Below the pieces are notes generated by a model. It was given only the letters and a program-made list of their open reading frames with translations. It made no database searches and had not been told where the DNA came from. From NCBI GenBank assembly GCA_041946825.1, contig JBHGBD010000005.1, positions 62,001-126,000 on the forward strand: a stretch of DNA of 64,000 nt. The letters are read 5' to 3'. Both the position numbers and the translations under genes were made by a program. This document shows positions 54,113-62,279 of the stretch, in pieces; positions within the stretch are counted from its first letter, which is position 1; each line of letters opens with the position of its first letter. The stretch comes from CAZTHM01 sp041946825 (GTDB lineage: Bacteria; Acidobacteriota; Terriglobia; UBA7540).

Positions 54113-54237
54113 CCGCACGAGTTGCAGAGCGGAGTAAGGGCGAATTTTGCCAGCTCTCGCCAATCCTCTTTTGGCGCAATTTCGCCAAGACTGCTTGGCG
54201 AGCAGACTGACAAAGCTTTTGAACTTCGTGGTTGGCG

Positions 54238-55275
54238 ATGACTCCTAAGCTCAGGCATCTGATCCTGGTTGTTGCCGCCGGCGCGCTTTACTATTCCGGC
54301 CTGCTTCGCCTGCGGTCTTTTTTCCGGCGCGCCATACTTGGCCGGAACGAAATCTGCATCCTTGGTCTGCACCGAGTCCTTTCCGAGGACGAAGCGGCGC
54401 GCACACACTCGCTCGATGGCATGGTGATGAAAGAGGCGACCTTCACCCGCATGCTGCAATTCCTCAATCGGAATTTCCGAGTTGTTTCAATTCAGACTTT
54501 TCTGGAGGGCACACCGAGCGACGATGACGATTCCCGACCCAGGTGCTTGCTGACCTTCGACGACGGCTGGCGTGATAATTACACCACAGCCTTCCCGCTT
54601 CTGCGGAGATTCCAGCTTCCCGCGACGATCTTTCTGGTGACGGGTTTGATTGGAACTCCGGAAGTATTCTGGGTGGAGCGACTGAGGGCAGCATGGATGA
54701 ATCCTTCGCGTCGAAGCGTATTGGAATCTATGATCGCTGAGGTTCTGCCCGGACAAAGGGGATCGCCTGAGACCGGTCTGGAAGAATTCATCGAGTATGC
54801 CAAGCATCGGCCTGCGGACGACCGGGCGCGGCTTCTCGAGCGCCTTCTGCCACCGGACCGGCCCAGCGAGAATTCGAATGGTGTAGATCAAATGATGAGC
54901 TGGAGCGAGGCCGCGGAATTAAGTCGCAACGGCGTCGAATTGGGCGCTCACACCGTCACGCATCCGCTCCTGACCTATGAGACCCCCGCCACGGTGCGCG
55001 CGGAGCTCAAGCGAAGCAAGGAGACTTTGGAGGAAAAGTTAGCGGCCCCCGCGCGCGCGTTCGCTTACCCCAACGGGGATTTCAATGATGCCGTTCGCAG
55101 GGAAGTCGAGCGGGCGGGTTTCCGGTGCGCTTTTACGACGCGGCGCGCATGGTTTCGACGCGGAGGCGATCTTTTCGCCGCCCCCCGGATCATGATTCAC
55201 GAAAAAAGGGTGACGGGTCTCAACGGCGAATTCTCGCCCGCGGCCTTCAGCCTGACGCTGGCGCGCTGGCAGTGA
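54238..55275 (+). CDS. Polysaccharide deacetylase, membrane-anchored
   Basis: The protein has 345 residues from ATG 54238; no strong ribosome site is seen. An N-terminal hydrophobic segment (HLILVVAAGALYYSGLL) precedes the NodB domain: CLLTFDDGWRDNY (catalytic Asp and metal Asp), ELGAHTVTHPLL (zinc His pair) and FAYPNGDFND. A large insertion of about 90 residues (VFWVERLRAAW to MMSWSEAAELSRNG) is characteristic of a bacterial EPS deacetylase subgroup. It is the second deacetylase of the locus. Confidence 0.88.
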   Translation: MTPKLRHLILVVAAGALYYSGLLRLRSFFRRAILGRNEICILGLHRVLSEDEAARTHSLDGMVMKEATFTRMLQFLNRNFRVVSIQTFLEGTPSDDDDSRPRCLLTFDDGWRDNYTTAFPLLRRFQLPATIFLVTGLIGTPEVFWVERLRAAWMNPSRRSVLESMIAEVLPGQRGSPETGLEEFIEYAKHRPADDRARLLERLLPPDRPSENSNGVDQMMSWSEAAELSRNGVELGAHTVTHPLLTYETPATVRAELKRSKETLEEKLAAPARAFAYPNGDFNDAVRREVERAGFRCAFTTRRAWFRRGGDLFAAPRIMIHEKRVTGLNGEFSPAAFSLTLARWQ

Positions 55276-56141
55276 GGTTCCACAGGTTTTTCTGCAAAGA
55301 CTTTGGTGTGTACGATAAGAGCAGTTTGCGGGGAGGCAAAGCGTTGGGAATCATCTCCCGATTGGCAGCGGAGCCGCCCTTCCGGCTCATTTCAAAAGTT
55401 GTCGTCAAAACCTTCGCCACGCGCCTAGGGACACTGTCGCGGTGGGATGCGGTTGACCGTCCTCATTATCTTTTCGGACTGCTGCACGCTGCAGCCCAGA
55501 CTCGGCGCGAAGGCAAATCCTCGTTCAGTGCAATCGAGTTTGGGGTTGCCGAAGGATATGGTTTACTAGCACTGCAGGCTCACTCCGCCGCCGTCACGAA
55601 GGAAACAGGAATCGGCATTGACGTCTTCGGGTTCGATACCGGCTCGGGGCTCCCGAAGACTTGCGGCGATTACCGCGATCACCCGGATCACTGGCAGGCC
55701 GGGGATTTCCAAATGGACATCGATGGCCTTCGGCGGAAGCTCCTTCCGGGCACTGAACTCGTCATAGGAAACGTCGCGTCCACGGTCCTGGAACAAGGCT
55801 TTACGTCGTCCATCGGGTTTATCTCGTTTGATCTCGATTTCTATTCGTCCACCATCCAGGCGTTTCGGCTCTTTTCCCGCCAGGACGTTGGCTTCCTACG
55901 GCGAGTCGGCGCCTATTTCGATGATATCAACGACAGTCACAATCACAGCTTCGCCGGCGAGCTCCTAGCGATCGACGAATTCAACGGCACGAACGACTGG
56001 TTCCGCATTGACCCGTGGCGAGGTATTCGGTATGGGCGCCCATTTCCGGAAGCGAAATGGCTCGACAGGATGTTTCTGATTCACAACCTGAAGGCGATCA
56101 GCGCGACCAAGCTCAATCGAATGCCCGCTCGCCTGCATTAG
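55272..56141 (+). CDS. TylF/macrocin O-methyltransferase-like protein
   Basis: The protein has 289 residues from a GTG start that overlaps the preceding TGA (GTGA); later starts are possible. The sequence FSAIEFGVAEGYGLLAL replaces the usual GxGxG, followed by GIDVFGFDTGSGLP, IGFISFDLDFYSSTIQAFRLF and GAYFDDINDS. These match the metal-dependent sugar O-methyltransferase fold seen in macrocin O-methyltransferases, though the family call is tentative. It likely methylates a sugar or related polar group in the EPS. Confidence 0.68.
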   Translation: MRFHRFFCKDFGVYDKSSLRGGKALGIISRLAAEPPFRLISKVVVKTFATRLGTLSRWDAVDRPHYLFGLLHAAAQTRREGKSSFSAIEFGVAEGYGLLALQAHSAAVTKETGIGIDVFGFDTGSGLPKTCGDYRDHPDHWQAGDFQMDIDGLRRKLLPGTELVIGNVASTVLEQGFTSSIGFISFDLDFYSSTIQAFRLFSRQDVGFLRRVGAYFDDINDSHNHSFAGELLAIDEFNGTNDWFRIDPWRGIRYGRPFPEAKWLDRMFLIHNLKAISATKLNRMPARLH

Positions 56142-56150
56142 GAGTTCGAA

Positions 56151-57479
56151 GTGCACTCCAAGGCCGGTAACGACCGGGCCACGCTGGAAGAAATCGGAAC
56201 CGGCAAGGATGCAACTCGAATGAATCCGACGATACCTCATGACCCAAACCCTGTTCGCGCTGAGCCCGGCTGGCCGGCAGCCGTCGTGCTGGGCGGTTAC
56301 TACACGGGTGTCAACCTGACGCGCTACCTGGTCCGCCGGGGCGTGACCGCCTACTGCCTCGACAATGACCGCAGCCGCCAGGCTTTCCACTCGGTTTACG
56401 GCACCACGCTTCAGTGCCCCGACCCCGACCGCCAGCCGGCCGAGTGGCTGGCGTTCATGCTCGAGTTGGCGCGCCAGGTCGGGGGCAAGCCGGCGCTGAT
56501 ACCGAGCGCCGACCCGTTCGTTGCCGCCATGGCAAAGCACGCCCAGGATCTCGCCGCCGCCTACGTCTTCTGCCGCGATTCCGTCGAGCTGTACGCCATC
56601 CTGGCCACCAAGCGACGCCAGTACGACCTGGCGATTGAACACGGGATGCCGATACCGCGGACGAGATTCGCCGCGACTTCCAAGGAAGTCGCCGAATTCG
56701 CGACAAACGCCCAATTCCCCTGCGTGATCAAACCGGTGCGCTCCTATGATTGGTGGAACATCCCGCGCGGCCACCCGCTGGCTGCCCGCAAGGTCATGGT
56801 GGCAGCTTCCCCGAAGGACCTGGTGGAGAAATACGACATCGTGGCTGGCGTCAATCCTGAGGTGGTGGTTCAGGAATCGATCGAAGGACCGGACTGGGCA
56901 AAATTCGTGTACCTGTCATGCTACTCCACCGACGGCCGCCGGATTGGTCGCTGTATTGTCCGGGAACTCCGGACCTCTCCGATCTATAACGGCAACGCCA
57001 GCGTCACCGAACCAGTCGAAGATCCCGAAACCGATTCGGTCTGCGACCGCTTCCTGAAGAGTATCGGCTATGCAGGACTGTGCGAAATCGAGCTGAAGCG
57101 CGACACCCGCGACGGGCGGGTCAAGATGATCGAAGCCAATCCGCGCTATACAGGCACCTCCGACGCCGCGCCTTATGCGGGAGTCGATCTGGGCTGGCTG
57201 CATTACCTCGACTTGATCGGCCAGCGGGTCGAGCCGGTAACGCAAAGCGACCGCCCGTTTCGACACATCGTGCTGATCTGGGACTTTGCGACGATGGGCA
57301 GCTACCGGCGCGCGGGCTTGCTGACCTGGCGGGAGATTTTCCGATCCTATCGACCGCCTGTGCACTTTTTCGATTTCGACCTGCGCAACTGGCGCGTGAC
57401 GCTGGGGACCCTGGTCACCCTCGTGAAATTAGTCATCGGGCGGCCAATACGGAGATTCTTCTCCCGAGGGCCCGCTTGA
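56151..57479 (+). CDS. ATP-grasp ligase
   Basis: The protein has 442 residues; GTG 56151 has GGAG six bases upstream. It has a pre-ATP-grasp domain (AAVVLGGYYTGVNLTRYLVRRGVTAYCLDND), a central lid with FPCVIKPVRSYDW (ATP-binding Lys) and VVVQESIEGPDW, and the metal region CEIELKRDTRDGRVKMIEANPRYTG (Glu-x-Asn-x-Arg). A C-terminal 60-residue tail ends in the basic segment VIGRPIRRFFSRGP. ATP-grasp enzymes form amide or ester bonds by acyl phosphate. In this locus it may attach an amino acid or similar acid to a sugar. Annotation as D-aspartate-ligase-like is only by resemblance. Confidence 0.8.
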   Translation: MHSKAGNDRATLEEIGTGKDATRMNPTIPHDPNPVRAEPGWPAAVVLGGYYTGVNLTRYLVRRGVTAYCLDNDRSRQAFHSVYGTTLQCPDPDRQPAEWLAFMLELARQVGGKPALIPSADPFVAAMAKHAQDLAAAYVFCRDSVELYAILATKRRQYDLAIEHGMPIPRTRFAATSKEVAEFATNAQFPCVIKPVRSYDWWNIPRGHPLAARKVMVAASPKDLVEKYDIVAGVNPEVVVQESIEGPDWAKFVYLSCYSTDGRRIGRCIVRELRTSPIYNGNASVTEPVEDPETDSVCDRFLKSIGYAGLCEIELKRDTRDGRVKMIEANPRYTGTSDAAPYAGVDLGWLHYLDLIGQRVEPVTQSDRPFRHIVLIWDFATMGSYRRAGLLTWREIFRSYRPPVHFFDFDLRNWRVTLGTLVTLVKLVIGRPIRRFFSRGPA

Positions 57480-58600
57480 GCACGGCATTGAGGCGCCACA
57501 CAATTCTTCATACCATCGAAGGGAGCGGGCCCGGCGGGGCTGAGACGGTGCTGCTGGAGCTGGCGTCGCGGGTTGATCCCGACCGCTACCGGTCTCTCGT
57601 TTACCTCCCCGAGGGAACGTGGCTTCCCCAACAGCTCCGCGCGCGCGGGGTCCCCTGTATAATCTATGCATCCACGACCTGGCATGGCGTGATCCGAGAT
57701 ATGATGAAAGTGGTCAAGTCCGAAGGAGTTGACCTGATTCACTCGCATCTTGACGACCAGAATTTCGCGGGCAGCGTGGTGGGGCTGTTGACCGGGCGGA
57801 AGACCGTGGTCACCTATCACGGCGCCCCGCGTCTGGCCCGGCAGCAGGGCCTGCGTAGAAGGATTAAAATCTGGGTTCCTGGCCGCTTCGCCGCGGCGAC
57901 GGTTGTCGTTTCGGACTACCTCCGCAATCAGTTCATCGACGCCGGCTTCCCATCCGCCAGAACGCACCGCATTTACAATGGCGTGGACCTCGACCGTTTT
58001 GCCCCCGGCGTCGAGCCGCGGCTGCGCGCCGAGCTCGGGCTCGATCCGGGATCGCGACTGGTCGGAATGGTCGCCAACGTCCGCCGCACCAAGGGCCACG
58101 AATACTTCATCCGCGCCGCCGGCAATATCGCGCAGCGCGTTCCGGAGGCGCGTTTCCTGGCGGTGGGAGACGTGGATGAACGCTTGGGAACTCCGCTTCG
58201 GAAGTTGGTCGGCGAATTGGACCTTCAGGACCGATTTCTTTTTCTGGGATTCCGACCCGACGTCCCGGCCATTCTGAAAGAATTGGACGTGTTCGTACTC
58301 GCTTCGACAGATGAGGGATTATCGATTGCCACGCTGGAGGCGATGGCGGCGGCGCGGCCCGTCGTTGTGACGCGCTCCGGCGGCCCGCAGGAATTGGTCA
58401 CCGACGGTGAGACCGGCTTCATTATCCCCGCCGCCGATCCCGAGGCGCTGGCCGCGAGAGTCTGCGATATCTTGCGCGACCCGGGCTTGGCCAAATCGCT
58501 GGGGGCCGGGGCGCGCGACTCGGTGGCGAGCAGGTTTTCCTTGCGGCGGATGGTGGGGGAATACCAGTCCCTCTACGAGCGCTGCCTGGCAGGAAACTAA
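57476..58600 (+). CDS. Family 4 glycosyltransferase
   Basis: The protein has 374 residues. The start is a TTG at 57476 overlapping the preceding stop (TTGA), with CGAGGG upstream. The GT-B fold shows ILHTIEGSGPGGAETVLLELA, HSHLDDQNFAGSV, NGVDLDRFAPG, LVGMVANVRRTKGHEYFIRAA and the donor-site ALASTDEGLSIATLEAMAAARPVV. Retaining GT4 enzymes use nucleotide sugars. The longer open frame continuing upstream is only an out-of-frame extension through the ATP-grasp gene. Confidence 0.88.
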   Translation: MSTALRRHTILHTIEGSGPGGAETVLLELASRVDPDRYRSLVYLPEGTWLPQQLRARGVPCIIYASTTWHGVIRDMMKVVKSEGVDLIHSHLDDQNFAGSVVGLLTGRKTVVTYHGAPRLARQQGLRRRIKIWVPGRFAAATVVVSDYLRNQFIDAGFPSARTHRIYNGVDLDRFAPGVEPRLRAELGLDPGSRLVGMVANVRRTKGHEYFIRAAGNIAQRVPEARFLAVGDVDERLGTPLRKLVGELDLQDRFLFLGFRPDVPAILKELDVFVLASTDEGLSIATLEAMAAARPVVVTRSGGPQELVTDGETGFIIPAADPEALAARVCDILRDPGLAKSLGAGARDSVASRFSLRRMVGEYQSLYERCLAGN

Positions 58601-58604
58601 ACTC

Positions 58605-59738
58605 ATGATCTGGGTCTTCTGGCTGTCGGTCGCGTTCATCGCCTACACGTTGGTGGGATACCCAACGCTTCTCTGGGTTGCTTCCCTGCTTGGCCGCCGC
58701 CGGCACACCCGGGACGACATCGTCCCAAGCGTCTCCATCATCGTCGTGGGGCACAACGAAGAGAAACTCATCAAAGACAAAATTGAGAATACCCTGGCAG
58801 TGGATTACCCATCTGAGAAATTCGAGATTCTGGTAGGGTCCGATGGGTCCACCGACGCAACGGCGGAGATTGTCCGGTCGTTCGCTGGGCAGGGCGTCAA
58901 ACTGATCGAAAGCACCGAGCGCCTCGGCAAGCATCATACCCAGATGCTGGCGCGAGAAGCTTCGCGCGGGGACATACTGGTGTTCACCGACACGTCGATT
59001 CGCGTGGAGCCCGATGTCCTGCGCAAGATGGTTTCTCACTTCGCCGACCCGGCTGTGGGCGCCGTATGCAGTGTGGACCAAGTCCTGGAACCACGTAAGG
59101 GTTGGCGGGGCGAGCACTTCTATGTCTATGGCGAGATGGGGGTGCGGCGCCTGGAAGCGCAAGTGGGTTCGCTCGTAAGCCTGAGCGGCGCCCTTTTCGC
59201 CGTACGGCGGGAGGTTGCCGAAAACTGGCACCCGGATATGTCGAGCGATTTCTTCCTCGCCCTGCACACCGTGGCGCGCGGGTACCGAGCCGTGATCGAC
59301 CCGGAATGTCGGGCCCGCCTGGGGATTGTGAAATCGCAGAAAGCCGAGCTGACACGCAAGGTTCGCACCATCGTGCATGGGCTCGTCGTCTTCTTCTCCC
59401 ATCTCGGTCTCGCCAATCCGATCCGCTACGGCCTTTTTGCCTGGCAGCTCGTCAGCCATAAGCTGTTTCGATGGATGATTCCTTTCGCGGTCGCGGGGGT
59501 CTTTATCTCCAACCTCTTCCTGTGGAATGCCGGGCGCTTTTATCGGGTCACATTGATAGCCCAGCTAGCTGGCTACGCCACGGCGCTGCTTGCCTACGCG
59601 GGAGGCGGGCTCGCCCAGTCCCGCATCGTCCGGCTGGCGAATTTCTTTGTCTTGGGGAATGCCGCCACCTTCATCGCTTGGTGGAAGTTCTGCCGAGGAG
59701 AAAAACTTGTCACCTGGGAGCCTTCCCGGCGCAGTTGA
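58605..59738 (+). CDS. Membrane family 2 glycosyltransferase
   Basis: The protein has 377 residues from ATG 58605. One N-terminal helix (FWLSVAFIAYTLVGYPTLLWVASLL) precedes the GT-A domain: PSVSIIVVGHNEEKLI, ILVGSDGSTDATAEI, DILVFTDTSIRVEPDVL (DXD-type) and LVSLSGALFAVRRE, with D-S-S-D-F as acid/base region (MSSDFFLALHTVARGY). Three C-terminal helices follow. The layout is like processive or polyprenyl-linked transferases such as ExoM/PgaC relatives. Confidence 0.88.
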   Translation: MIWVFWLSVAFIAYTLVGYPTLLWVASLLGRRRHTRDDIVPSVSIIVVGHNEEKLIKDKIENTLAVDYPSEKFEILVGSDGSTDATAEIVRSFAGQGVKLIESTERLGKHHTQMLAREASRGDILVFTDTSIRVEPDVLRKMVSHFADPAVGAVCSVDQVLEPRKGWRGEHFYVYGEMGVRRLEAQVGSLVSLSGALFAVRREVAENWHPDMSSDFFLALHTVARGYRAVIDPECRARLGIVKSQKAELTRKVRTIVHGLVVFFSHLGLANPIRYGLFAWQLVSHKLFRWMIPFAVAGVFISNLFLWNAGRFYRVTLIAQLAGYATALLAYAGGGLAQSRIVRLANFFVLGNAATFIAWWKFCRGEKLVTWEPSRRS

Positions 59739-60909
59739 TTCCAAAGAGCGCTTCCGGCAGGAGGGCGCAAAAGGCCTTTCGACTATCGCCGTTTGTCACC
59801 TCGTCTCCGGAGACCGCTGGGCCGGGGCGGAAGTCCAGGTTGCCACGTTGCTGAAATATCTGAAACGCGAATCAAACCTTTCGCTTTCGGCCGTCGTCTT
59901 GAATTCCGGGCACCTGGCGCAAGCGATTCAAAGCGCCGGAGTCGAAACTCAGGTGATCGCAGAAAGCGAGAACGGATTTCTCGCGATCGCGCGTCATGCA
60001 GCACGCTATCTGGAAGCCAAGGCTATTCAGATCCTGCACTCGCACCGGTATAAAGAGAACCTGCTTGCTGCCCTGCTGGCGAGGCGCCTGGGGATTCCCC
60101 ATGTCGTGCGGACGCAACACGGCCTTCCCGAGCCGCAGGCGGGAATAAGGCGGCTGAAACAAAGCCTCATCCTGGGCGTCGATCGCCTGGTCGCGAGGCG
60201 AGCCACAGATCGCGTGATCAGCGTCAGCCCGGAAATGAGCCGCCGCTTGGCTCTCGAATTCGATCCGCGGAAGTTGGTCACGATTCCGAATGGCGTCGAC
60301 CTCGAAGTTGTGGGTTCCCGGTTTACGGTGCAGGAAGCCAAGGAACGCCTGGGGATCCCGCCCGAGTCCCCTGTGATCGGAACGGCCGGCCGGCTCGAGG
60401 CCGTGAAGCGCCTGGACATTTTCCTGCGCGCCGCGACGGCGATTCGAGGGGAACGAGCTACCACGAGATTTGTCATCGCCGGCGAGGGCCGAGAAATGGC
60501 CAGCCTGAAATCTCTGGCCGGGCGCCTGGGGATCACAGAAGCGGTCCGATTTCTGGGACATCGTGATGACATCTACGACGTCGTGCGCGCTTTCGACCTG
60601 TTGGTGTTATCCTCGGACCACGAGGGGCTGCCCATGATTTTGCTCGAAGCCCAATGCCTGGGAGTCGCGGTCGTAGCACGCGCCGTGGGCGGCATTCCCG
60701 ATGTCATCCGGGACGGCGTGAACGGACTTCTGGTAGATTCGAGTGATCCTCGCGACCTGGCGCGCGTGTGTTGTGCGGCCCTTTCCGATGAGGGACGTCG
60801 CCAACGCCTGGCAGAATCGGGAACGCGGCTGGTAGCTGAGAACTATTCGGCCAGTGCAACCGCCCGACAGGTGGCACAGCTTTACTCATCGCTGGTCACG
60901 CGATCATGA
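59707..60909 (+). CDS. Family 4 glycosyltransferase
   Basis: The protein has 400 residues. I place the start at the TTG at 59707 because GAGGAGA lies five bases upstream; it overlaps the preceding gene by 32 bases. GT-B features: VCHLVSGDRWAGAEVQVATLLKYL, ILHSHRYKENLLAALLAR, IPNGVDLEVV, VIGTAGRLEAVKRLDIFLRAA and LLVLSSDHEGLPMILLEAQCLGVAVVA. This order resembles the stp-type glycosyltransferases of exosortase loci. Its stop overlaps the next start (ATGA). Confidence 0.88.
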   Translation: MSPGSLPGAVDSKERFRQEGAKGLSTIAVCHLVSGDRWAGAEVQVATLLKYLKRESNLSLSAVVLNSGHLAQAIQSAGVETQVIAESENGFLAIARHAARYLEAKAIQILHSHRYKENLLAALLARRLGIPHVVRTQHGLPEPQAGIRRLKQSLILGVDRLVARRATDRVISVSPEMSRRLALEFDPRKLVTIPNGVDLEVVGSRFTVQEAKERLGIPPESPVIGTAGRLEAVKRLDIFLRAATAIRGERATTRFVIAGEGREMASLKSLAGRLGITEAVRFLGHRDDIYDVVRAFDLLVLSSDHEGLPMILLEAQCLGVAVVARAVGGIPDVIRDGVNGLLVDSSDPRDLARVCCAALSDEGRRQRLAESGTRLVAENYSASATARQVAQLYSSLVTRS

Positions 60910-62150
60910 GACTCCTCTGGCTCTCTCACTTCATCCCCTATCCGCCGAGGGGTGGATCTCGCCAGCGAAGCTTCAATCTGCTTCGCCACATTTCGCAAAA
61001 GTACGAGACGCACCTCTTCGCGCTCAACATGCAGAACGAGCCTCCCGGCCGTGTGGCGGAATGGGCAGGGGAACTTCGGAAGTTCTGCGCCGAAGTGCAG
61101 ATCTGGGAGCCGCCTTATCCCTGGCGGGGCCCGCGCTGGTGGGCACAGTTGGCGCTAAGCCCATTCTACTCTGATCCTTACGGATGCCGGGCATTGTGGT
61201 CGCCGACGCTCAACCGTCGCTGGCGCGAAGTCCTTGCCCAACATCCGGGCGCCTTGGTCCATTTTGACTCCATCGATCTGGCGCTTTACGCTCCTGCGGC
61301 GCGAGAATTTTGTGGGATTCTAAACCACCACAACTGCGAATCTGCGATGGCCGAGCGTCGCGCGTTCTCGGAGCCGAATCCGGTCAAAAAAGCCTATCTT
61401 CGGAGCCAGGCCAACAAGCTCCGGCGGCTCGAGGAAGGTGTCTGCCACCAATTCGCCGTCAACCTGACGGTTTCCGAGCTCGACAAGCAGGCGCTGCTCG
61501 AACGCAACCCTCGCGCCCACTGGCACGTGGTCGAGAACGGGACGGACACGGACTACTTCCGCCCGTCCGAAGCTCCGCCCGAACCCAATACTATTGTTTT
61601 CGCTGGGGGTTTGAGCTGGTATCCAAACGTTTCGGGGATTCAGTATTTCGCCCGAGACATCTGGCCTTTGTTGAAGCGGCAACGCCCCGGGATCCGGTGG
61701 TATCTCGCGGGTCGAAGCCCGGCCGAAGCAGTGATGCGGATCGCGAAGTCCGACCCCGACATTACGCTCATCGCGGACCCCGAGGACATCCGCCCCTGGA
61801 TCTGGAAAGCGGCAGTGTTTGTTTGCCCGATCATCGACGGCGGTGGAACGCGTCTCAAGATCCTCGACGCTTTGGCCATGGGCAAAGCCGTCGTCAGCAC
61901 ATCGATTGGGGCCGAGGGCCTCGAAGTGGCGCCCGGCGAGCACCTCCTCGTGGCCGACGAGCCTGACAGCTTCGCCCGCGAAGTCGAGCGCACCGTCGGC
62001 GACGATGGCCTCCGGAATAGCCTTGGTCAATGCGGTCGCGCGCTTGTTGAGCGGGTGTACAGTTGGCAGACAATCGGCAAGCATCTAGTGGATGCGCAGT
62101 TGTTCGCAGTGGACCTTCACAGACTTGGGAAGGGCGCGGGTTGTATTTGA
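60906..62150 (+). CDS. Family 4 glycosyltransferase, Stp1-like
   Basis: The protein has 414 residues. Features are RLLWLSHFIPYPPRGGSRQRSFNLLRHIS, FDSIDLALY, NHHNCESAMAERRAF, VENGTDTDYFRP, NTIVFAGGLSWYPNVSGIQYFARDIWPLL and the donor-site IIDGGGTRLKILDALAMGKAVVST. The FxGxxxxxPN signature is that of a sugar transferase family usual in PEP-CTERM EPS systems. It is the last gene of the plus-strand EPS locus and overlaps the previous gene by four bases. Confidence 0.9.
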   Translation: MRLLWLSHFIPYPPRGGSRQRSFNLLRHISQKYETHLFALNMQNEPPGRVAEWAGELRKFCAEVQIWEPPYPWRGPRWWAQLALSPFYSDPYGCRALWSPTLNRRWREVLAQHPGALVHFDSIDLALYAPAAREFCGILNHHNCESAMAERRAFSEPNPVKKAYLRSQANKLRRLEEGVCHQFAVNLTVSELDKQALLERNPRAHWHVVENGTDTDYFRPSEAPPEPNTIVFAGGLSWYPNVSGIQYFARDIWPLLKRQRPGIRWYLAGRSPAEAVMRIAKSDPDITLIADPEDIRPWIWKAAVFVCPIIDGGGTRLKILDALAMGKAVVSTSIGAEGLEVAPGEHLLVADEPDSFAREVERTVGDDGLRNSLGQCGRALVERVYSWQTIGKHLVDAQLFAVDLHRLGKGAGCI

Positions 62151-62279
62151 CCGCGGCGATAAGTTAGCTGGACACCGCCAACGCACGCTAGACTCCGACA
62201 CTTCTGTGCGGTGTTCCTGGGGAAAACCGAACTCCTTGCGATACACTTTCCGAGCGAAGGCTACAGCCTACCGAGGCCC

